Under the pieces are notes generated by a model, which saw only the letters and a program-made list of their open reading frames with translations, searched no databases and was not told the DNA's origin. Shown here one piece after another: positions 1 through 5,119 of a DNA stretch of 5,119 nucleotides. The position numbers and the translations under genes were made by a program. Source of the stretch: DAIOSQ01 sp036752465 (lineage in GTDB: Bacteria; Pseudomonadota; Gammaproteobacteria; Legionellales; Legionellaceae); contig DAIOSQ010000123.1 in the NCBI GenBank assembly GCA_036752465.1, positions 1 to 5,119 on the forward strand, written 5' to 3'. Each line of letters opens with the position of its first letter. Position 1 is the first letter of the stretch.

Positions 1-1
1 A

Positions 2-73
2 CCACTTGTTGAAATAACTTTATTTACTGGCTTGTCTCAAGATGAAATAATTCAATTTAAAAATAAATTGTAA
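2..73 (+). CDS. C-terminal end of an unidentified protein (partial)
   Basis: Reading frame 2 is open from the left edge to a TAA at 71-73, giving 23 residues that end ...GLSQDEIIQFKNKL. The mix of an amphipathic segment, charged residues and a lysine-rich end looks like the close of a real soluble protein. The frame ends just where a terminator-like hairpin and T-run begin, which supports a gene ending here. Too little is visible to name a family. A chance open frame of this length is common in AT-rich DNA, so confidence is moderate at best. Confidence 0.45.
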   Translation, partial: PLVEITLFTGLSQDEIIQFKNKL

Positions 74-81
74 TTTTTTTT
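53..81 (+). terminator. AT-rich intrinsic-terminator-like hairpin
   Basis: CAATTTA (53-59) and TAAATTG (64-70) form a perfect 7-bp stem with an AAAA loop, followed after TAA by eight T residues (74-81). The geometry is that of a rho-independent terminator and it sits exactly at the end of the partial upstream gene. The stem has only one G-C pair, so it would be thermodynamically weak; termination may be inefficient. Confidence 0.4.
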
Positions 82-171
82 AACAATTCGCCACATGCAA
101 GCATAAAAAAATTCAAAATGTTTAATATATTTACGATTGCACCTTGCGAATTTCTTGCATTGTTGCCCTGA

Positions 172-201
172 TTGCTTAATGTATAAAACCAAGCTTATAA
201 T
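172..201 (+). promoter_or_regulatory. Predicted sigma-70 promoter for the membrane protein gene
   Basis: A perfect TATAAT -10 hexamer lies at 196-201, with TTGCTT at 172-177 as a weak -35 element and an 18-bp spacer. Transcription would start near 208 and leave a leader of about 45 nt before the ATG at 254. The -35 matches consensus only at TTG, so an activator may help. The rest of the spacer from 82 to 171 shows only AT-rich sequence with several TTGC repeats and no supported gene. Confidence 0.4.
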
Positions 202-237
202 GCGTAACTTTTTAATCAAACGTCATTTTTTATAAGC
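193..237. repeat. Inverted repeat overlapping the -10 box
   Basis: GCTTATAA (193-200) is exactly complementary to TTATAAGC (230-237), with 29 bp between the arms. The left arm covers most of the TATAAT -10 element, while the right arm would lie in the transcribed leader. It could be a two-site operator. It is unlikely to be an RNA hairpin, since the left arm precedes the predicted transcript start. Arms this short and AT-rich can also arise by chance. Confidence 0.25.
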
Positions 238-253
238 AATATATGTTTGCAAT

Positions 254-1750
254 ATGCCCAAAAAGTCATTGGATTCCTCAATGAATCATCCTCTTGAGCC
301 TGCGAATCAGGCAACATCCCAAGCTATTGAATTCTCTGAAATTCTTACACGGTTAGCAGCAGAATATCGGTCTACATTTGTATATGAAACACCCGATCAT
401 TGGGGAATTACTTTATTAAAAGGAGGCATTTATTTAATTGCTATCAATGCAGGCCTTCCTTATGTACTTCCAGCGATGCGATTTACTTCGAATGCTACAC
501 TTAGCTACTTTTTAGGTGCCAGTGTTTATATTGCGATAGGATCGGTCAGTGTTTGGTCGGTAAGGAATTATATGACCTATTGGCAACTCATAGACAACTC
601 AACGAACGAAAACAAATCGATCGAATTAGCAATTACTATCAGCTCTGTGGCTGTTGGTGTCTTATCTGCGTTACCTGGTGCCTTAGTCACGCTCAAATAT
701 AATCCACTCTGGATGTTACCTTTATCGTTATTCTTTGATATTTCAACAAATACAGCAAGTTTGAATCAATTCTTCAGAAAAATTTATATTGATCAACATT
801 TATACAAAGAAAAACAGGATGTCTATAGAGCACGTGAGCTGCTCATTGAAAAACTCTATTACGGTCTAAGCGATAGAGCTGTTGTATCAACGCCAATCAA
901 CCAAACCATCATCGATGAATTTAAGCAGGCGATTGCGATTGCCAATCCAAAGTTAAAAAGGAAAAATGCTTTGTCTCTTCCATCGGATCAGACGATTTAT
1001 ATTATTAAGAATGCTCTAGGTTTTCTTTTACCATTATCCTGGGAAATCATTTGTATATATCTTGTTTACTCAGATATGCAAAACTTGCTGAATCTCAACA
1101 GTTTTTTAGCGGGATTTATTGCTGTAACCACCACTTTTCCAGCATTTTTTCTCGAGTATTTGTTTGCTGTAGCCGTCTTGACCGCACTTTATGAACTGAC
1201 TTGCAATTACCTTGCTGACGTACAAAGTAGCAGTCCGGCGTTTAATGCCAATCCGCAAATAACCATTACAACAGTAGCCATTGGTTTATGTTTGGTTAGT
1301 GGTGCATTTACCAGCCGTGCTCAAATTATATTAGACTTATTGGCTCAAAGTGGTTTACGTGATATTTTGCTTTGTCTTGTCTGCATAGGAACCATTATTT
1401 TTAAAATGTCAGCAACCAGTATGAATCTTTTAGATATGGAAAATGATGTAGCAGCCCAAGTCTTTTCCGACCCGGTTTATAAGAGAAAATTATTATTCAA
1501 TAAATTTCAATTGGTTTTAGAAACATCAAAACCAGAAACTGTGTGCTCATTACTTCCTCTGTTGGAGAACCATGAAGAGCCCGAACAAGCTGTTGAAAAC
1601 AATATACAAGCAGAATCTAGCAATCTCATGGTGCCAGACATGCATCAAAAGGGATGGTTTTCCTTTTTTTTCCGAAGCAACTCAGCCCCCCCTTATTCCA
1701 ACAAACATGCAGTAGGGCAAATAAATAGTGCTGTTTATTCTCCGCTTTAA
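254..1750 (+). CDS. Multi-pass membrane protein of unknown function (about 8 helices, long cytoplasmic tail)
   Basis: No family is recognised. The 498-residue protein has a polar N-terminus (1-50) and hydrophobic segments at about 51-73, 82-103, 123-147, 150-166, 248-272, 282-312 (long, possibly two helices), 336-353 and 368-386. The central loop (about 170-246) and the tail after 390 are rich in Lys and Arg, for example NPKLKRKN and YKRKLLFNK. By the positive-inside rule both should be cytoplasmic, which fits eight helices with both ends inside. The tail carries an acidic stretch around 438-455 and a hydrophobic patch GWFSFFF at 467-473. No catalytic motif or signal peptide is evident. The start is uncertain: ATG 254 has no visible Shine-Dalgarno, whereas in-frame ATG 281 has GGA seven bases upstream. 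In a Legionella-type host it might be a secreted effector, but this is unproven. It converges on the P450 gene, 7 bp apart, and its lower GC argues against a shared pathway. Confidence 0.85.
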   Translation: MPKKSLDSSMNHPLEPANQATSQAIEFSEILTRLAAEYRSTFVYETPDHWGITLLKGGIYLIAINAGLPYVLPAMRFTSNATLSYFLGASVYIAIGSVSVWSVRNYMTYWQLIDNSTNENKSIELAITISSVAVGVLSALPGALVTLKYNPLWMLPLSLFFDISTNTASLNQFFRKIYIDQHLYKEKQDVYRARELLIEKLYYGLSDRAVVSTPINQTIIDEFKQAIAIANPKLKRKNALSLPSDQTIYIIKNALGFLLPLSWEIICIYLVYSDMQNLLNLNSFLAGFIAVTTTFPAFFLEYLFAVAVLTALYELTCNYLADVQSSSPAFNANPQITITTVAIGLCLVSGAFTSRAQIILDLLAQSGLRDILLCLVCIGTIIFKMSATSMNLLDMENDVAAQVFSDPVYKRKLLFNKFQLVLETSKPETVCSLLPLLENHEEPEQAVENNIQAESSNLMVPDMHQKGWFSFFFRSNSAPPYSNKHAVGQINSAVYSPL

Positions 1751-1757
1751 CACCCCC

Positions 1758-2975
1758 CTACCATGCAACAGGTAAGTGATGTACGCCATAAAGACCTGCG
1801 TCAGTATTCAACTGAATTGCCGCAGGATCAACAATTGAGTGTAATGTCGGAAAACGGTGAAAAAGGGCTAGGTACGCGACCTGCATTTCTAAACGCGCCA
1901 GATTTATGCCCATGCAATAATGAATCCCAAACCCAAATGCAAAATGCCCTTGGGCAGGCCTGCGGATGTTCAGTGTCTGAGCCGCTTCAAACTGCGAAGG
2001 ATCTCGATTCGCAGCAGATAATGATAACGTAACACTTTCACCTGCTTTGATCAAAACTCCTTCCAATTCCACATCTTCAAGCGGCGTACGCGGTACTCCA
2101 AAATGAAAGATGGTTAAATAGCGTAACAGCTCCTCAACCGCACCATCAATAAGATTTGCATCCTCTCGAAGTAATTGCAATTCTTGAGGATGAGACAATA
2201 AAGCAAAAACACCTAAAGCAAGCATATTCGCAGTTGTCTCATGCCCTGCGGTTAGTAAAAGCACGCCAACTCCTGTAAGTTCTTCATCATTAAACTGATC
2301 CAACGCAATCAACTCACTCAACAGATCCTTAGCTGGACATTGTCGTTTATGGCGAACCAAATCACCCAGAAACTGGGTTAAATATGCCATTGCTTTACTG
2401 GCTTCAAGCGCACTCACTTCTAAACTAAAAAGAATGGCGCTGTTGTGTTGAAACTCGCGGCGTTCTTCATATGGGACCCCCAGAAGCTCACAAATCATGA
2501 GGGATGGAACTGGTAAAGCAAAACATTCAACCAAATCGAGCGGTGAGCCCATGCTTGCCATTGCGTCTAAGTGTTCATGAACAATTTGCTCAATACGTGG
2601 TTTTAAAGCTTTCATTCGCTTCATTGAAAGCAGTTTAGAAAGTGCTTTTCTATAACGACTATGATCGGGAGGATCCATATCCACCAACCAACCTGGTAAT
2701 GCCGGTTGCCCATAAAAAGGATCAACTCCTGGCCGCAATACCGGAGCTCGTTTAAACTCTGAACGAGCACTAAAACGAGGGTCGGTAAGAACTTTTCGCA
2801 CAGCCGCATAACTTGTCACAAGCCAACCAAGATGACCATCTGGATAAACAAGACGATGCACTGCTTTTTCTTGACTTAATTCAATCAACTTCGCAGGTGG
2901 ATCAAAAGGGTGGAGTCTATCTGTAAGAAGCGCCCTTGAGTTAAATGGACACTGCTCACGATTGTTATCTTGCAT
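1758..2975 (-). CDS. Cytochrome P450 (soluble bacterial class I type)
   Basis: A complete 405-residue haem monooxygenase, the usual length for soluble bacterial P450s. Visible motifs are: C-helix HxxxR at 105-109 (DPPDHSRYRK), which binds haem propionate; I-helix AGHETT at 243-248, the oxygen-activating acid-Thr pair; K-helix ExxR at 282-285 (EELLR); NRDP at 323-326; and the haem loop FGFGIHYCMG, with the axial cysteine at 354. All key residues are present, so it should be active. It has no N-terminal anchor and would act in the cytoplasm, taking electrons from a ferredoxin and reductase; neither is encoded in the window. The ATG start is fixed by an in-frame TAG only 6 bases upstream, although the ribosome site is weak (GGATAGAGC). 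The overall pattern resembles P450s that oxidise antibiotics and other secondary metabolites. It is divergent from the ligase gene and shares its 216-bp control region, which suggests a tailoring role. The substrate cannot be read from sequence. Confidence 0.96.
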   Translation of the reverse strand: MQDNNREQCPFNSRALLTDRLHPFDPPAKLIELSQEKAVHRLVYPDGHLGWLVTSYAAVRKVLTDPRFSARSEFKRAPVLRPGVDPFYGQPALPGWLVDMDPPDHSRYRKALSKLLSMKRMKALKPRIEQIVHEHLDAMASMGSPLDLVECFALPVPSLMICELLGVPYEERREFQHNSAILFSLEVSALEASKAMAYLTQFLGDLVRHKRQCPAKDLLSELIALDQFNDEELTGVGVLLLTAGHETTANMLALGVFALLSHPQELQLLREDANLIDGAVEELLRYLTIFHFGVPRTPLEDVELEGVLIKAGESVTLSLSAANRDPSQFEAAQTLNIRRPAQGHFAFGFGIHYCMGINLARLEMQVAYLALFHRFPTLHSIVDPAAIQLNTDAGLYGVHHLPVAW

Positions 2976-3006
2976 CTTGCTCTATCCGTATTTCATTGAG
3001 CTCGAT

Positions 3007-3036
3007 ATTTTATCATACCAAAAAAAACAAGAACAA
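3007..3036 (-). promoter_or_regulatory. Predicted leftward promoter for the P450 gene
   Basis: Read on the minus strand, 3020-3012 spells TGGTATGAT, an extended -10 element (TG-N-TATGAT) that can work with a poor -35. An alternative pairing is TTGTTC (3036-3031) and TAAAAT (3012-3007) with an 18-bp spacer. Either would start transcription about 25-30 nt before the ATG at 2975. A run of eight T residues on this strand lies just upstream of the extended -10. No strong -35 is present, so the promoter may be weak or regulated. Confidence 0.4.
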
Positions 3037-3046
3037 CTGTATGACA
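3011..3046. repeat. Imperfect inverted repeat between the divergent promoters
   Basis: TATCATAC (3011-3018) and GTATGACA (3039-3046) are complementary at 7 of 8 positions, separated by a 20-bp A-rich spacer. The left arm covers the leftward -10 element and the right arm lies just before the rightward -35. This arrangement would suit a regulator controlling both directions, but no regulator gene is visible and chance is possible. Confidence 0.25.
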
Positions 3047-3049
3047 TGA

Positions 3050-3078
3050 TTGACCTTCACAATGTGATGAAATATTAT
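3050..3078 (+). promoter_or_regulatory. Predicted sigma-70 promoter for the ligase-amidinotransferase operon
   Basis: TTGACC (3050-3055, 5 of 6 consensus bases) and TATTAT (3073-3078, 5 of 6) are separated by the ideal 17 bp. This is the best promoter in the window. Transcription would start near 3085, leaving a leader of about 107 nt before the ligase ATG at 3192, longer than needed for translation alone. Confidence 0.55.
3057..3067. promoter_or_regulatory. Operator-like palindrome inside the promoter spacer
   Basis: TCACA-A-TGTGA is a perfect 11-bp palindrome lying wholly between the -35 and -10 boxes of the rightward promoter. This is a classic location for a repressor operator, where bound protein blocks RNA polymerase. 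The half-sites are inverted relative to a CRP site (TGTGA-N6-TCACA), so CRP is not the obvious binder. The regulator is unknown. Confidence 0.3.
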
Positions 3079-3113
3079 CCTGCACAACGCAGTTGCCATC
3101 GTCGCGAGCAATC

Positions 3114-3161
3114 AAGCTGTATTAAAGATACAGGCTTTGGGAGTATTTTTTCGCAAAAATA
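3114..3161 (+). promoter_or_regulatory. Two successive hairpins in the operon leader
   Basis: Hairpin 1 pairs AAG-CTGTAT (3114-3122) with ATACAG-G-CTT (3128-3137): 6 bp, a bulged G, then 3 bp, with a TAAAG loop. Hairpin 2 pairs TATTTTT (3144-3150) with AAAAATA (3155-3161) around a TCGC loop. Hairpin 1 is followed, after TGGGAGTA, by six T residues that form part of hairpin 2. The order resembles an attenuator, but the stems are weak, the T-run is 8 nt from hairpin 1, and no known riboswitch class is recognised. Confidence 0.25.
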
Positions 3162-3191
3162 GTAGTCACCACATTAACGGAGTTACACCTT

Positions 3192-4520
3192 ATGCCAAGG
3201 CTACTGATTGCCAATGATTACCCCGAACAGTCCTTTGGACAAACCGCTGATTTTAGTAAAGGTCTTGCATTATGGTCATTGCGAATTCTCTGGCATATAA
3301 AAGATGAAGACATTCTGGTTGTACCTCTGGCACCAGATAGAGGCCACCTTGAATATATTGCAGATCTTATCGGTGTAAATTATGACTCTTTACAAGTGAT
3401 TGTGGCACCGATGGGTGAAGCACATAACTTAAGCCCAGATAGAATCACACATACAGCACTGCAACATGCAGTAAGCGAAGCCCTGGGAAATAGGCAATTG
3501 AATGCTGTACTGCCATTAACTCCTGATGCATCCGTTGTTACACTCGCACGAACATTAGGATTGGAACACACGGTTCCGGGAGCTCCTTTCGCAAGCCAAG
3601 GTGGCGGAATGATTGCAAACAGTAAATCTATCTTTAGAGCAATCGCAGCCGGCACTGGCGCACCTATCCCTGAGGGTTTTGTCACACAATCGCTCGCTGA
3701 AGCTGGAGCCATTATCACAGACATGCTTCTGCTCCAAAATGTCCCAGTGATTGTGAAAAAAGACTTTGCGCAAGGCTGCCGCGGGAATGAAGTATTGAGT
3801 CCTGTCGAAGGCACACTTCCAAATGGCGGCAGACGTGGCCTTGTACTAAAAAATCAAGCCGACATCAAAAACTACTTAACTGAAAACTGGAATTGGCTCA
3901 CGACAGATGGACATCACTCCGTGATCATCGAACGCTATTTCCCGGGTAGTATAGCGATTTTTGCGGAGTATAATTTAGCAGATAACGGCGTCACATTTGC
4001 CGGAATTGGGGAAATGTTAGCACGCCCTATCGCTGACGGACAGGTTGTTCCTCCGCTTGAGCTTTCACCAACGACTATTGCTGAAATTGTGGACCAAGGT
4101 CATCGCTTGAGCAGTGCCGTTCATGCCATCGGTTATCGTGGAAATCTCAGTGCTGATGCCATTGTAACGCCTGATGGTCGGGTCATGTTCAGCGAATATA
4201 ACGGAAGAATTACCGGCTCTACGCACATCTACTCCGTTGTTGGCGAAATGATTGTAGGAAAAGAGTGGATGCAAAAGCGTATTTTACTAGAGCGTCGTGG
4301 ATGGAGTGCGCGTTCTTTTCAAGACGCCGTTAACATGCTCCATAAATCTGGACTTGCTTATAATTCTGTAACAAAAACCGGCGTAGTCCTTACAGGAACA
4401 TTTATCCCAGCTCGTCAGGTCATCAGTTACACCATTGTTGCAGAAGACATGCCAGCAGCCTTAAAACTTGAGGAGCAACTTCACAAAGTATCTCCAAGAG
4501 TTGTTGAAATATTAACCTGA
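3192..4520 (+). CDS. ATP-grasp peptide ligase, PGM1-like
   Basis: This 442-residue enzyme most resembles the pheganomycin ligase PGM1 group, which uses ATP to activate a carboxyl group as acyl phosphate and joins it to an amine. A pre-ATP-grasp Rossmann-like domain spans about 1-140. The ATP-grasp fold spans about 141-365, with N-K near 143-145, VPVIVKKDF (184-192) supplying the ATP-binding lysine, a glycine-containing loop QGCRGN (194-199) and the adenine hinge IIERYF (245-250). GYRGNLSADAI (314-324) is followed by SEYNGRITGSTH (334-345), where Glu335 and Asn337 should bind Mg and Arg339 the phosphates. The last 75 or so residues match the small C-terminal domain typical of the PGM1 group. 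ATG 3192 is well supported by GGAG at 3179-3182, 9 nt away, and no in-frame alternative start lies between it and the upstream stop. It is cytoplasmic. It is followed after 14 bp by an amidinotransferase gene, suggesting a guanidino acid as acyl donor (inference). Confidence 0.88.
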   Translation: MPRLLIANDYPEQSFGQTADFSKGLALWSLRILWHIKDEDILVVPLAPDRGHLEYIADLIGVNYDSLQVIVAPMGEAHNLSPDRITHTALQHAVSEALGNRQLNAVLPLTPDASVVTLARTLGLEHTVPGAPFASQGGGMIANSKSIFRAIAAGTGAPIPEGFVTQSLAEAGAIITDMLLLQNVPVIVKKDFAQGCRGNEVLSPVEGTLPNGGRRGLVLKNQADIKNYLTENWNWLTTDGHHSVIIERYFPGSIAIFAEYNLADNGVTFAGIGEMLARPIADGQVVPPLELSPTTIAEIVDQGHRLSSAVHAIGYRGNLSADAIVTPDGRVMFSEYNGRITGSTHIYSVVGEMIVGKEWMQKRILLERRGWSARSFQDAVNMLHKSGLAYNSVTKTGVVLTGTFIPARQVISYTIVAEDMPAALKLEEQLHKVSPRVVEILT

Positions 4521-4534
4521 GATTGGAGAAACTT

Positions 4535-5119
4535 ATGAAGTTGAACAGCTTTGACGAATGGTCACAGCTTAGAGAAGTGATAGTTGGTTCTGCGCAAAAC
4601 TATACGTCACACGAACGGGAACTGTCCTTTGATTTATTTTTTCACGACAATATTGCACGCACAGAATGGTATTATCCTCGTCTTAGCACACCAGGAGATG
4701 TGCAAGATAACCAAAAAAAGCAAGCGACTTTGCCCATTAAACAGCGTTATGTTGAAGAATTGAATCAAGATCTCGAAGGGATTGTACACACATTGGAACA
4801 ATTATCTGTCAAGGTATACCGACCCATGCATCTTGATAAAAAAACCACCCATGTTCAGACCCCTGCATGGCAAGCCTCGGTGGTACCTCCACTGAATGTC
4901 CGGGATATTGCGTTGATTGTTGGCAATGAGATCATAGAAACGGCGCCCATGATCCGTTCACGTTATTTTGAAACTCAATACTTGAAACCCGTGTTCACGG
5001 AGTATTTTAAACGTGGTGCACGCTGGTCACTGATGCCACGCCCCTGGATGACCGATGCTTCATTTGATCTGTCGTACGCCAACAGTAGTTCTGCTGGTGG
5101 ACCAACTGAGCCGATCGAA
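4535..5119 (+). CDS. Amidinotransferase, glycine/inosamine type (N-terminal part, cut by window edge)
   Basis: The frame is open from ATG 4535 through 195 codons to the right edge. The start has a good Shine-Dalgarno (GGAG at 4525-4528, 6 nt spacing) and lies 14 bp after the ligase stop, so the two are probably co-transcribed and translationally coupled. The family moves the amidino group of arginine onto an acceptor amine, giving ornithine and a guanidino product. SFDEWSQLREVIVGSA (5-20) is the family's typical opening. NVRDIALIVGNEIIETAPM (121-139), RSRYFE (141-146) and YFKRGARWSLMPRPWMTD (157-174) closely follow the vertebrate arginine:glycine amidinotransferase pattern; Asp124 likely contacts the guanidinium. 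The active-site Asp, His and Cys (Asp254, His303 and Cys407 in human AGAT) lie beyond the window, so activity cannot be judged. Related enzymes serve streptomycin, cylindrospermopsin and saxitoxin pathways; the acceptor here is unknown. Confidence 0.93.
   Translation, partial: MKLNSFDEWSQLREVIVGSAQNYTSHERELSFDLFFHDNIARTEWYYPRLSTPGDVQDNQKKQATLPIKQRYVEELNQDLEGIVHTLEQLSVKVYRPMHLDKKTTHVQTPAWQASVVPPLNVRDIALIVGNEIIETAPMIRSRYFETQYLKPVFTEYFKRGARWSLMPRPWMTDASFDLSYANSSSAGGPTEPIE

Noticed and set aside
122..138. Possible PmrA-type direct repeat (TTAATATA and TTACGATT)
   Set aside because: The repeat period is 9 bp, whereas the PmrA box has 9-bp repeats separated by 2 bp. It also sits too far upstream of the predicted -35.
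1683..1700. PPxY-like motif in the membrane protein tail
   Set aside because: The residues read A-P-P-Y-S, which lacks the spacer residue needed for PPxY.
1720..1739. Hairpin AATAAATA / TGTTTATT as a terminator between the convergent genes
   Set aside because: The stem is almost wholly A-T, lies inside the membrane protein coding region, and is not followed by a T-run on either strand. With 7 bp between stops there is no room for a standard terminator.
1763..2032. Open frame of 89 codons on the plus strand
   Set aside because: It lies entirely antisense to the 3' part of the P450 gene, which has all family motifs, and the peptide shows no recognisable features.
2621..2809. Second minus-strand frame of 62 codons
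   Set aside because: It lies inside the P450 gene in another frame, across the region coding for the conserved C-helix; a shadow frame.
3139..3143. GGGAG as a ribosome site for an extra small gene
   Set aside because: No ATG, GTG or TTG follows at a usable distance; the next bases are a T-run.
3380..3814. Minus-strand frame of 144 codons, with smaller ones at 3555-3773 and 4065-4274
   Set aside because: All are antisense to the ATP-grasp ligase, whose motifs are intact. Their composition follows from the ligase codons and none has a convincing start signal.

Overview
The window is bacterial, moderately AT-rich and tightly packed. It contains one partial gene end, one multi-pass membrane protein gene, and the start of what looks like a small-molecule or peptide biosynthesis locus. 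The AT-rich spacers, the eight-helix membrane protein with a long polar tail and the general codon use suggest a gammaproteobacterium, perhaps Legionella or a relative. That is an impression from composition and protein style, not a proven assignment.

Layout. Bases 2-73 are probably the last 23 codons of a rightward gene, and an AT-rich terminator-like hairpin overlaps its end. Bases 74-253 are a gene-free spacer with a plausible sigma-70 promoter and an inverted repeat. Bases 254-1750 (+) encode a 498-residue membrane protein of unknown function. Bases 1758-2975 (-) encode a complete cytochrome P450, convergent with the membrane protein and separated from it by only 7 bp. Bases 2976-3191 are a divergent control region with predicted promoters in both directions, an 11-bp palindrome inside the rightward promoter, and two hairpins in the predicted leader. 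Bases 3192-4520 (+) encode an ATP-grasp ligase resembling the pheganomycin peptide ligase PGM1. After 14 bp comes a gene for a glycine/inosamine-type amidinotransferase, which runs off the right edge (4535-5119).

How the genes may work together. Amidinotransferases move an amidino group from arginine onto an amine and so can make guanidino acids. PGM1-type ligases are known to activate the carboxyl group of a guanidino acid and join it to an amino acid or peptide. An enzyme of each type in one apparent operon, with a P450 transcribed divergently from the same control region, suggests a pathway for a guanidino-capped, oxidised small peptide or amino-acid conjugate. The enzyme families are well supported. 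The product and the shared pathway are inference, and more genes probably lie beyond the right edge. The membrane protein has a different orientation and lower GC, and is probably not part of the cluster.
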